A stretch of 42,344 nucleotides of DNA, from the IMG/VR virus record IMGVR_UViG_3300027728_000024, positions 1-42,344 of that record; one strand, written 5' to 3'. Shown one piece after another: positions 19,301-28,732 of the stretch (positions within the stretch are counted from its first letter, which is position 1; each line of letters starts with the position of its first letter). This DNA is from a virus. Position numbers and translations under genes: made by a program. The notes under the pieces were generated by a model that was not told the origin of the DNA, ran no database searches, and saw only the letters and a list, made by a program, of their open reading frames with translations.

Positions 19301-22300
19301 CTTCCTGTAAAATCTGAGGTTTCAAATCTTAAATTACTTGAATCTCTTTCTATTTGTGGATTTCCTCTTGGAGATTCTGAAAAGAAAATCTTATTATCAA
19401 CAATATTATATGAACCCTTATAAATTCTTGCTTCCGTAGAATCTGTATGTGATGTTGCAGATGATCCGACAAATCCTCTTCTGACTTCAACTAGATTAAA
19501 ACTTCCATTATTAGTAATTGGTCCAACATTTGTTGTCCCTAAACCAACATTTATAATTCCCATATACTCGTTATCAATTTTGAGAATATCTCTTGGAACT
19601 ATTGTTGATATTCCACTTAAAGAAAATATTGAAGATACTGCACTAATTTGACCACCATTTCCAGATAAAGTATGAGATGTTGGGGTAAATAATAATGGAT
19701 ATTGAACTACATTATCGATTGTAATAAGTACTTTTTCATTTTTCTTTTTCATTTCGAGTTGGTGTGCATTACCTAAACCAACTGAGGTGAATGTAACTCC
19801 AATTCCTAAAACAGCATAATCCTTTCTTGTTGATAATTTAAATTCATTTTCAGATATTTTGATAACATAAACATCTGAAGGTAATAATGTAGTCACAATT
19901 CCTGCAGAATTTAAAGTTGATCCAATTCCAACTGAACTTGCACCGACTCCAATAAAAGTTGATTTTGGTGTATATATAAGTTCTTCTAAAGGACTGAAGA
20001 AGTGATTTTTTATTGTAAATTTCCCAGTAGAAAGATTTAATATTGAAGAATTTGGTGGATCAAATGTTTTTGCAAAAATTGGAATGTTTTCATTTTTTAA
20101 ATCAAAATCAAGTCTATTAATTCTATCTCCATTAATTGCATTATAAAAAATAAGATCAATAGAATCAGTTACGGTTCCGTATGTAAGATTTGGTGCAATA
20201 TTAATGGAATCTAAAGTTGAATATAAGCACTGATTGAAGGAAAGAATTTTTATTTGAGAATTTATTCCAGAATCTGGGTAGAATTTTAATTGTAAGTTAT
20301 CACCAGAATATTCCCCACCAAAAGTTCCAATTCCAGATGTACTTCCTATTGAAAGAAAGGGAGATTGTTGAACATATATGTCATTATTATCATGAATCAT
20401 CATAACTTGATGAAGAGCACTAGTAGATCCTACACTTACCTCAACCAAAGATTTAATTGCATTAAAATTAGATTTATTCAATGATATTATCGTAGATGCC
20501 AAAGAAACAGTAGATGAATAATTTGATTGATATATTGCACTTCTTTCATTTCCTGCAATTTGATTTGGTAAAATAAATCGATGTGCTCCAACCCCAATCG
20601 CAGTTGTTCCGAACCCAACAATCCTTGATCTAATATCTACACTATTTGATGAATTGTTTTTATAATTTAGTGATAAAGTTCCAGAAGAAATGTTTGCTCC
20701 AAATGTTCCAATAAAATTTCCAGAATAATTACTTGAAGATTCTGAATCAAAATAATATTCTGAAATATAAGTATTTGTTCCATCGTGATTTAAATATACC
20801 TCAACAAAATTGATTGAATTTGCTGTTGAATCAATAATTTCAACATTAGCAAGCAATGATGAAAATTTAGATGAGTCAACTGAAATAATTGAAGTTGATA
20901 TCCCTGATGATGCTTTTTTATTAGATCCAGTTAAATCAATAAATCCAATTGAAGTTGTTCCAATTCCAACATCTGTAGAATTAAAATTACTTTTAATAAC
21001 TTTAATATCATAATCTGTACTGTAAGGATCATCGGGTATAAATTGTAAATAAGTTTCTCCAGAAGCATTCTTAACTATAGAAAAATTTCCATATTGTTCT
21101 CCAGATATGTGAGTAAGACCTATTCCGGAATTTACAAGTGTTGATTTTTCTGCTACAACTGAATCAGTTTTATCATTTAAAATGATAAGTTCTGATAATT
21201 GAATTTGTGAATTATCATAATTAGAAACTCTAACTAAAATATTATTATAAGATTCTGTAGAATTTAATTTGATTAAATTTATAAACTCACTTGGTTCTCC
21301 GTCTAAATTTGAAAATTGTCTGCTTATATCATCTACCTTTAAAACAACATTAGTTTTACACTCAATATAATCTGCTAATTTTTTAGTTTTTAATTTTAAA
21401 AATTTAGATGAACTTCCAACAACATCAATATCAAGCGCCAAATCAAAATCATAAATCGTATCTACTCGGTTTTCTTCAATAATATCATAAACCACAGACA
21501 TTGCATTGGTAGAAGTTAATATTCCAGACTTTGAAGTTGAGGTAATTCCAGTGTCAGAAAAATTTTTAAGACCACTAGTATGGAGTAGGCTATTAATTGG
21601 AGTTTTTGAATCTTGGTATTCAATTGGACTTTTTACGGTATATGAAAGATTTTGATAATAATCATTATCGGGAATTACTTGATTGTCTTGACTTAATTTT
21701 CCAATATCATCAGACCATCCAAGATTTTTTTCAACAGAATAATCAACTTTAAATTTTCCAACACTATATTCAATTTGATCTATTGTTGCGATATTTCCAG
21801 TTTCATTTCCAACTATAATTTCTTCAATCGATGGATTATAAGATCCAAATACTTTAATGAAGGAATTATTAGTTGAAATAATTTTTAAATCTCTTGAAAC
21901 TCCTTTTGAAGAGAGTTTCTCACCAATATTAAAAAATGAAGAAGTTTGTGAAACTTTAAATTCTGGATAATCAGTACTTTTTATAATATTTGCAATAGAA
22001 TCTTGAATTGTTTTGGCAATTCCGGTGTTCGTGGTTAAACCAGTTATATCAATAGTAACTTTATCAAGAATTCCTGAATTATTATAATTATCTACAGTAA
22101 AAAATTTATAATTATAATCTTCAGAATTAAAACCAGAACCATTAGATCCTATTTTTTCAATTCCTTCGACAAATACTAGGTCACCTGCACTAAATGGTGA
22201 TGTAATAAATGTTGATATTCCATTTATCGTCGGAGTTGTTATGTAACAGGTAAAAATTCCACTAGAAGAAGATTCAATTCTTTGAATACTAACTCCATTT

Positions 22301-25300
22301 GTATTATTTTCTGCAACTAATTTTACAGTTTTTTCAGGAAGACCTTTGGGATATTGGATAATATTTACAGAATCTATGGAATTTCCTGATAATTTTGCAT
22401 TCAATATTCCACTATTAATCTTTTGCCCAGTTGTGGAATTTACAATCGAAATATTGGGAGCATTAGTATATCCCTTTCCACCATTAGTAACTATAATGCT
22501 ATCAATTGTATTTGAATTTTTAATTGTAATAAGTGGAGATATGTATGCAATAGGTTGTAAAGTTTTATCAGAAGAATATTCAAAACCTTCATTAATAATT
22601 CGTAGTTCTTTAATATTACCTATATTTTTTGATTTTGGAACAATATATGCATCTTTTCCATTTTTTGTATTCAATCCATTGAATATTGGAAGTTTTTTAT
22701 ATCCAGATCCTCCAGAGACAATGTTAATTTTATGAATAGGTCCTTTTGCTGAAATTGAATTTGTATTATATCTTAAAATATCACATTCATTTTCCGAATA
22801 TATTAATTTTTCTGGTATTTTTGTTAAAGAAATACTAAATGTTGTTGATCCAATACCTGAAATATTATAAGTTGAATTATATTCACTATTTTCAAATAAT
22901 ATCTCCGAATAATTATTTACTGAAGTATCAGTTGTACTAATACTTCCAGATTTTTCTAAATTATAATACAATTTGGTTGGAAGTTCTTCATTATAATTGA
23001 CAGTAATAGATGCCGTTGAAGAAACTCCAACAGTTCCTATTCCTACTAATGTAAATGTTGATGTTGATGCAATTGATACAAATTCATTTTTATAGTTTTT
23101 ATCATAGTAAAGTTTAAATTTGTATCCAGAAAGTGATGAATCTGACAAATTAAATACTAAATTATTATTTCTAATTGTCTTAATTTGAGGATTTACGAGT
23201 GAAATCGATTGATTTGATCCCCCTGTACTTGCTATACTCACTATTGATGGTGGAATATTTTTAGAATCAAGATAAGTCTGTGAAAGTTTTATACTATTAT
23301 CATTGACTTTATAGACATAATAAAAATCTGTAGATAATCCAGAAGGAAGTACATTGGAAGAATATAATATTTTATCTCCTGTTTTTAAATTATGAGAATT
23401 AATCGTAATTATATTCGTAGATGTATTAATCCCGGTGGAATTAAATCCTATTGGATTAATTAAAATATTTCCAGTATTTGAATCTCTTTTAACATATATT
23501 GAAGTCGATGTTCCAATTCCAACCGAAAGATTTGGTTTAACCTCTAAATTTATAACATCATTATTCGCTAATTCATGATAAGTTGATACTGAAACTATGG
23601 ATTTAATTCTATCCACTCTTCCCTTTATTTGAGAATATTGACTTTCAATTGAATAATTATTATTATTAGATCCATTATTTGTAAAATAAACTTCTGATGA
23701 ATTTAAAGTTGTTTTGATTCCAATAACATTTATATTTTTATTAGTTACATATACATTTGTAGGTATATCAAATGGAGTTCCTGTAGAAGAAGTTGATATT
23801 GAAATTTTATCTGGATTATCATTTGCTAAGGTTAATAATACAGATTCATTATTTACAAATGGGTGATTTTCAATATAAATTCCTTGAGTTGGAACAATTC
23901 TCGTAACATTAGAATCTCCAAATTTAAATGTGATTGAATTTGTAATTCCTGCGGTTGTTCCGACTCCAACAGATTGTTTTGGATTAAAAAATACTTTATT
24001 ATTAACTTTGGAATCAAAATAATCTATTTTTTGAGAAATTATAAATGAGTCTGGAATAAAATTTATGGGTGTTGTTGCTGTATGTGATATTCCTGTATAT
24101 CCTCTTTGTACTTTAATTATATTCAGATTTTCAAATACTTCTAATATCTTTAATGTTTCTGAACCAATTGTAATACTACTTCCTACCGATACCTTGGTTG
24201 GAATTTGAGTAACATAAATTTCTGTCGAAAATCCTGCAGTTGAGCTTGGAATATTTTTTAAAACATTTGAATAATAAGATGATACTCCAATTTTATAATA
24301 ATTATTTAATTTATTTAAACTTGTTGAAAATCCTGAAATTACAACAAAATCTCCATTTAATAGGTCATGATAAGGTAAAATTGTAACCTTTACTTGATTG
24401 TCATTATTCCAAGTAAAAATTGAATTTTCATAAGTTTGTACAGTTGTATCTAATTTAACAATATCTTTTCCTGATATGGAGGAAACTTTTGCAATTAGTC
24501 CTCCACCACCAGTATTTTTATCATCAAAGTTTAAGACATCATTTACTTTATAATCCGATCCGGGATTTATGATGTTAAATTCATTTACATTTCCACTTGT
24601 TACAGATTCGACAACAGATTCTTGATTTGTAAATTCACTTGTTTCGATGATAAAGTCATTATCTGCATAATTATCTGAAATTTTATATGGTAAAGTGTTT
24701 CGAAGTAAATTTGAATTATTAAAATCAAATGATTGATTGAGTATTGAATTTTCTGATAATGTATTAGATCTGTAGGTATTTCCAATAAAGTATGGAAATT
24801 TTGGATTTAAGGTAACTGAATCTAGAGTTGCAAAATATGCATAAACACCATTTGGAAATTCTGGAGTTTTTCCAAATCTACCATTATTTTCATCTAAATC
24901 TCCAGAATTTGTATAAGTATAATCTTCAACAAAAAATTCTTCTGGAAATTGAGGTCTATCGATAACATTATTTACTTTTAATTCATATCCAGAAGATAAA
25001 AGTTTTGGTGGTGAATTTGAATTTTCTGGATCAGTATAACCATATGGTCCGTATATTGGATTTCCGTCATATGCCCATCCAATTATTTTAGATACATTTC
25101 CATTATCATTAAATGATGTTCTTAACTGGTCAAAATATCTAGAAATAGAATATTGTAATTGACCATCTTTTTCGAATAAAAACTCATCTCCAAATTTTTT
25201 ATTATGATTAACTGTTAGTGATCTAATTTTAGTATCAAAAACAGCATTTGATCCTGAAGATTTAACTTTAATTATTGTTGATGTGGAAGAATATCCTATT

Positions 25301-28300
25301 CCACTATTAACTATTTTAATGTCTGATATTTTTCCATTAATAATCACTGGTCTTAAATCTGCACCAGATCCAGAACCAGAAGAATCTTCTATAATTAAAT
25401 CTGGAATTGAATAATATTCTTGTCCACCATACTGAATATTTACAGAATTAATTTCGCCATTGATAATTATTGGTTTTAATTGTGCTTCTCTACCATTTTT
25501 TATTGTTATTATCGGTTTTTTTTCAAGATTTAGAATTGATGATCCGTATCCTGTTCCGGATTCGTAGAGATAAGCGTCAATAATTTTACCTTTGACTACT
25601 GGAGTTGTTATTAAGGACTTATACTCTTGTGTTGTAGTACCGAATCCGACCGGAGAATATGTTATAGAAACAGATATATCTGGATAACTAAAATATTGAT
25701 ATCCAGATCCAGTTGAAGAAAATCTGACATAATTTTTTCTATCATAGTTGTCAGTATTTGTTCCACCAATTCCGGCATCACATAATTTAAATGAATTTTC
25801 ATTTTCATTTAGAATATAATATTGCGGTAATGTTGAAATTCCAATTGTGGATGTCTGATAATTGTAGTTTACCAATTCTCCGTCTTTAAATCCATGATTT
25901 TTAAAAGTTACATTATTATAAGTTGTTGATATTCCTGTTGGTGAAACAATTAATTTTCTATTAGTATATTCACCACCATTAAGTACTTTAATTTCTGATA
26001 CTGTATTTTTATATGATGCTGTTCTAAATCTATGAATTCCAGAAGTATTAACTGCATTAAAACTTACAGTATTAATTCCAGAATTATAATCTAAATTAGA
26101 TTGATAAAGTCTAATGGTTTTATTATTATCAACTTTAACATAATAGGTTGTTTCATTAATTAAAGTTCCTGGAGTAGTTCCTATGCCAATTCCAAGATTT
26201 CCGTTTGAATTATATATTATTTGTTCGCCATTATTTAAATTATGATTGTTTATAAATGTTAATTGTCTTGTTGTTGAACTAATTCCACCAGAATTTTCAA
26301 TAAGTCTTCCATCAAACAAAATACTTCTTTGCCTTTTTGTGACAATTGGTTGTAAAAATGCACCAGAACCATTTCCACCAGATACCCCAATAGATACAAT
26401 TTTATCAATATCATAATCTTGAGAATCAATATAAACTTTTTGAATTGATCCACTGATTACAGGATGAACTAGTGCTGTTATTCCTATTCCAGAAGAAATT
26501 GATATTATTGGTGGATTTATAACATCAAAATTGCTTCCACCATTCAATACATTAATAGATTCTAATGGACCATAATAAATTTTATCATTAGATTTATAAT
26601 TACTAATCTCTACTCCATTAATTAACATCCCAATCGGACCTGGAAGAGTCGGTTCTCCATTTCCGGTATCAATGTTTCCTATTAATGGAAATTTTTTAAG
26701 TAATTTCTGTGGACCAATAATTCCTGATTTTTGAGAATATAATGTAAAAGTATGAATGCCAGCATTAAAGTTAGAATCCGCAAATGTGATGTAATTATCA
26801 CTACCAATAAATGATTTTGAAAAATAAAGTCTTATTCCTTTGGGATTGGATATATTCTCGACATAGTAATCACCAGTTCCCAATCCAACTATTGGAGTAC
26901 CTGAAGGTTGATAATAAACTCTATCTCCAGTAATAAATGGTGAACTGTCGGGGTCATATTGTATTAAAGTATAATTTGCTGTTAATCCTGTCCCAACTAA
27001 TGATTTAATTTTAGTTGTTATTTGATATGTATATGAAGTATTTCCATCTGATGGTAATGAATTTGAAGCCACATATGCATAGTTATCATCCACATATAAA
27101 TTTTGTATGTCTGATAAAACAGTATTATTTCCAAATTTTATGGGAACATTTAGACTTGATGCGGTATTCAGTTTTCTTCTTATATCATATTTTTGATTAG
27201 CATCTAAAGTACCTAAATCCGTGGTAATACTATTTTCAGAAGGGTTTATTGTGGCAATAGTTCCAGTGGATATTCCTACATTAGATTCTCTATTTAAGAG
27301 TTCAAGTTTATCTCCAATTTTTAAACTAGATCTATCAATTGGACTTACAAGAGTATAATTTATACTACCATCCTTTATTTGATATCTTGATCTTGTATTA
27401 TAAATCCAAGAATTTGCAAAAATTTCTTTGTATGTTTGATTAGTTTCTGGATTTTGAATTAAATCTCCAATAGTTTTAACTGAAATAGTTTCGCCTTCAT
27501 CAAGGTTTAAAGAATCTGATGTTTGTACAAATTTTGATAATACTCCAGTAAGTCTTAATTCGACTTTTTTTGTAATATCTCCATTTTCATATCCATAATA
27601 AAATTCATCTGATCTTATATCATCTTTTGTTGAGATTGTGTATTGAATTCCTGAACATTCAAAAAACTGATTAATACTTTTACTTTGATATGTAATTGTA
27701 TTTTTTCCGGATATAATTTTTCCATTTTCAGGAAATCCAATTGTAGAATCTACTGAAATTACAGAAGATCCAATATAAACTGTTTCAAGGCACCTGGTAC
27801 TTGGTGTAATTGTAAAGTTACCTTCAACGGCAGATATATCATCATATCCAACAAAAAGAGAAATTTTATAATATTGTCTATTATTTCTTAAAAATGGTTC
27901 AATTTCTGAAATTGATGCACCGGTAATTGTGTCTGAAGATTTTCGAATTGTCTGTCCAATTAATTTGGAAGGATCTCCAGAAATTCTTTCGGCAATTACA
28001 ATTTCTCTTCTGATAAATTGTGCTGATGATGGTTTGATTAAAAATTCTTCAAGATTTACAACTCTTGGATTTACTCCATATAGAACATTAAACAAAATTC
28101 TAAATGATTCATTCGTTCCTTTTGACTGATAGAATGATTTTGCCTGTCTTATAAAATTTCCAACATTTAAATTTGAAACAAAGTCAACTTCTTCTAATCC
28201 GGGAACAAATGTATATTTGAGTTTTTTATAAAATTCCTTTAAAAATAAGGAACTTAAATTTTGTATTGAAGATTTATTCTTATGATCTGATGATGTTGTT

Positions 28301-28731
28301 TTGGAAAAAATTAATTCTTCTTGATTCAAATCGTTATGATAATTTGTAATTCCACTAAATCCACGAATACACCCGGTGAATGAATTTGTTGTGATTCCTG
28401 TATATGTTATAACTTCATCATCAACCTTTAATAACCCATATTTTTGTGGAAATCCTTTCGTACTTGTTACTGTTATGATTCCAACAGTTGAATTAATATC
28501 ATTTTGTAGAAATGTATTATCAACAACAACTTCTGGAGTTAGATTATCTAACTTTAAATATTGATCTAAATTTTCTGCAATATCTACAGGTCCACCTTGA
28601 TATTCTTGAGAGATATAATATTGTTTTAAAAAATCTATGACCTTTGGACTTTCGTCCAAAATAAACTCTGGTAGTTGATTTTCAATAATTTGTTGAATCT
28701 TGACTCTGGATTCGAACCCTGTTTGTATCAT
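16330..28731 (-). CDS. gp7: Giant gp7-like baseplate wedge protein (4,133 aa) with YHYH-type domain
   Basis: A single uninterrupted 12.4-kb ORF, about four times T4 gp7 (1,032 aa). Residues 1-280 hold the conserved cyanophage gp7 head (LPEFILDESPKVIDFLKQYY, the FTGCIRGFSGIT unit, FLKEFYKKLKYTFVPGLEEV, FIRQAKSFYQSKGTNESFRI, LFNVLYGVNPRVV). The rest is very AT-rich DNA coding Ser/Asn/Ile/Gly-rich beta repeats. Around residue 1215-1235 lies a YHYH-type signature (GWAYDGNPIYGPYGY). Toward the C-terminus there are several GxGYxxxP units (GKGYTNAPNISI, GSGYTG, GFGYTT) and, near residues 3690-3760, an 'FDGGTSFAFTTAP...FFYKGT' beta unit. Its place between gp6 and gp8 fixes it as the wedge-initiator position; the large middle may extend outward as a host-contact structure (inference). 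Confidence 0.92.
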   Translation of the reverse strand: MIQTGFESRVKIQQIIENQLPEFILDESPKVIDFLKQYYISQEYQGGPVDIAENLDQYLKLDNLTPEVVVDNTFLQNDINSTVGIITVTSTKGFPQKYGLLKVDDEVITYTGITTNSFTGCIRGFSGITNYHNDLNQEELIFSKTTSSDHKNKSSIQNLSSLFLKEFYKKLKYTFVPGLEEVDFVSNLNVGNFIRQAKSFYQSKGTNESFRILFNVLYGVNPRVVNLEEFLIKPSSAQFIRREIVIAERISGDPSKLIGQTIRKSSDTITGASISEIEPFLRNNRQYYKISLFVGYDDISAVEGNFTITPSTRCLETVYIGSSVISVDSTIGFPENGKIISGKNTITYQSKSINQFFECSGIQYTISTKDDIRSDEFYYGYENGDITKKVELRLTGVLSKFVQTSDSLNLDEGETISVKTIGDLIQNPETNQTYKEIFANSWIYNTRSRYQIKDGSINYTLVSPIDRSSLKIGDKLELLNRESNVGISTGTIATINPSENSITTDLGTLDANQKYDIRRKLNTASSLNVPIKFGNNTVLSDIQNLYVDDNYAYVASNSLPSDGNTSYTYQITTKIKSLVGTGLTANYTLIQYDPDSSPFITGDRVYYQPSGTPIVGLGTGDYYVENISNPKGIRLYFSKSFIGSDNYITFADSNFNAGIHTFTLYSQKSGIIGPQKLLKKFPLIGNIDTGNGEPTLPGPIGMLINGVEISNYKSNDKIYYGPLESINVLNGGSNFDVINPPIISISSGIGITALVHPVISGSIQKVYIDSQDYDIDKIVSIGVSGGNGSGAFLQPIVTKRQRSILFDGRLIENSGGISSTTRQLTFINNHNLNNGEQIIYNSNGNLGIGIGTTPGTLINETTYYVKVDNNKTIRLYQSNLDYNSGINTVSFNAVNTSGIHRFRTASYKNTVSEIKVLNGGEYTNRKLIVSPTGISTTYNNVTFKNHGFKDGELVNYNYQTSTIGISTLPQYYILNENENSFKLCDAGIGGTNTDNYDRKNYVRFSSTGSGYQYFSYPDISVSITYSPVGFGTTTQEYKSLITTPVVKGKIIDAYLYESGTGYGSSILNLEKKPIITIKNGREAQLKPIIINGEINSVNIQYGGQEYYSIPDLIIEDSSGSGSGADLRPVIINGKISDIKIVNSGIGYSSTSTIIKVKSSGSNAVFDTKIRSLTVNHNKKFGDEFLFEKDGQLQYSISRYFDQLRTSFNDNGNVSKIIGWAYDGNPIYGPYGYTDPENSNSPPKLLSSGYELKVNNVIDRPQFPEEFFVEDYTYTNSGDLDENNGRFGKTPEFPNGVYAYFATLDSVTLNPKFPYFIGNTYRSNTLSENSILNQSFDFNNSNLLRNTLPYKISDNYADNDFIIETSEFTNQESVVESVTSGNVNEFNIINPGSDYKVNDVLNFDDKNTGGGGLIAKVSSISGKDIVKLDTTVQTYENSIFTWNNDNQVKVTILPYHDLLNGDFVVISGFSTSLNKLNNYYKIGVSSYYSNVLKNIPSSTAGFSTEIYVTQIPTKVSVGSSITIGSETLKILEVFENLNIIKVQRGYTGISHTATTPINFIPDSFIISQKIDYFDSKVNNKVFFNPKQSVGVGTTAGITNSITFKFGDSNVTRIVPTQGIYIENHPFVNNESVLLTLANDNPDKISISTSSTGTPFDIPTNVYVTNKNINVIGIKTTLNSSEVYFTNNGSNNNNYSIESQYSQIKGRVDRIKSIVSVSTYHELANNDVINLEVKPNLSVGIGTSTSIYVKRDSNTGNILINPIGFNSTGINTSTNIITINSHNLKTGDKILYSSNVLPSGLSTDFYYVYKVNDNSIKLSQTYLDSKNIPPSIVSIASTGGSNQSISLVNPQIKTIRNNNLVFNLSDSSLSGYKFKLYYDKNYKNEFVSIASTSTFTLVGIGTVGVSSTASITVNYNEELPTKLYYNLEKSGSISTTDTSVNNYSEILFENSEYNSTYNISGIGSTTFSISLTKIPEKLIYSENECDILRYNTNSISAKGPIHKINIVSGGSGYKKLPIFNGLNTKNGKDAYIVPKSKNIGNIKELRIINEGFEYSSDKTLQPIAYISPLITIKNSNTIDSIIVTNGGKGYTNAPNISIVNSTTGQKINSGILNAKLSGNSIDSVNIIQYPKGLPEKTVKLVAENNTNGVSIQRIESSSSGIFTCYITTPTINGISTFITSPFSAGDLVFVEGIEKIGSNGSGFNSEDYNYKFFTVDNYNNSGILDKVTIDITGLTTNTGIAKTIQDSIANIIKSTDYPEFKVSQTSSFFNIGEKLSSKGVSRDLKIISTNNSFIKVFGSYNPSIEEIIVGNETGNIATIDQIEYSVGKFKVDYSVEKNLGWSDDIGKLSQDNQVIPDNDYYQNLSYTVKSPIEYQDSKTPINSLLHTSGLKNFSDTGITSTSKSGILTSTNAMSVVYDIIEENRVDTIYDFDLALDIDVVGSSSKFLKLKTKKLADYIECKTNVVLKVDDISRQFSNLDGEPSEFINLIKLNSTESYNNILVRVSNYDNSQIQLSELIILNDKTDSVVAEKSTLVNSGIGLTHISGEQYGNFSIVKNASGETYLQFIPDDPYSTDYDIKVIKSNFNSTDVGIGTTSIGFIDLTGSNKKASSGISTSIISVDSSKFSSLLANVEIIDSTANSINFVEVYLNHDGTNTYISEYYFDSESSSNYSGNFIGTFGANISSGTLSLNYKNNSSNSVDIRSRIVGFGTTAIGVGAHRFILPNQIAGNERSAIYQSNYSSTVSLASTIISLNKSNFNAIKSLVEVSVGSTSALHQVMMIHDNNDIYVQQSPFLSIGSTSGIGTFGGEYSGDNLQLKFYPDSGINSQIKILSFNQCLYSTLDSINIAPNLTYGTVTDSIDLIFYNAINGDRINRLDFDLKNENIPIFAKTFDPPNSSILNLSTGKFTIKNHFFSPLEELIYTPKSTFIGVGASSVGIGSTLNSAGIVTTLLPSDVYVIKISENEFKLSTRKDYAVLGIGVTFTSVGLGNAHQLEMKKKNEKVLITIDNVVQYPLLFTPTSHTLSGNGGQISAVSSIFSLSGISTIVPRDILKIDNEYMGIINVGLGTTNVGPITNNGSFNLVEVRRGFVGSSATSHTDSTEARIYKGSYNIVDNKIFFSESPRGNPQIERDSSNLRFETSDFTGRVFLRNNYTSNQIYDDISSQFTGIGRTFTLTVGGANTVGLGTTGGNGILFINGVFQTPTTLNNTENNFKIIENSGISSVVFSGIASSNSDIIITSEFDVNQNQIPRGGIIISLGSSTGLGYAPLVGAKILPRINGSGAITSIVSTATTGSAFAISTATYHKTTGLLDVTTTTPHKFDYTNVKQVTLIGLNFSCPVNDPFLTTLTTTGQTVGIGSTVIFVDSVSDVSIGSSISITGKLTNIPVVSVGNTFVRIGTSSTIGSTIGSGIAVTFSTHYSGITTTIFPEGVTGIGKTFTIKAIGTTTSFTIDAGISTIPHNYVGQGTVFSFYGDLTPGSGYNGIVAIGVSVYESGHIGDTANITASVGAGGTLGFTIGAGGTGYSNPQIFVSEPSYENLNVVGVSRLGIGATTKTGIGLLLNVEVGASSTTGIGSTYFEVSKFSISRQGYSFQRGDVFKPVGLVTAKGLNSPISEFKLTVIDTFSDSFSAWQFGQFDFIDSIKNYQDGVRTRFPLFYNDELLSFEKLEGSIVNLSNALLIVINGVIQDPETAYVFDGGTSFAFTTAPKTEDNVAIFFYKGTAGDDISEINDIKETLQRGDVVQVLKNNSIRDTISQDKRTVFDISGSDRFETNLYSKQGVDSKEYKPLSWIKQKVDQKINGDFFYKSRDSLESLIFPTAKIIGDFSTTDQYIFVDNADFFKYGNPGFTDALIVSGSLDPVSAGITAVVSGLGTVQSLIINNPGSGYTGNSVTLKISPPPVILEKIGDVIVTVGSTATATVTVGAGGTLTTPITITNPGFGYTTLNTPPKVIAPLPDPIYENISTITTVNGFSGIITGISTTTGTNGNPLALKFILTGPSEKYSQLQIGYPIYIFDTRIGSGLTSINNSNSSIVGIGTTFLDNIYIISAFSSSGTVGIITCNILSSTSVVGLASTGSTSNPVGKYSWGRLSGFSRSGSPISIGVTGNTIDVGLSTFPTIQRRISGLRKTGALSKLL

Positions 28732-28732
28732 A

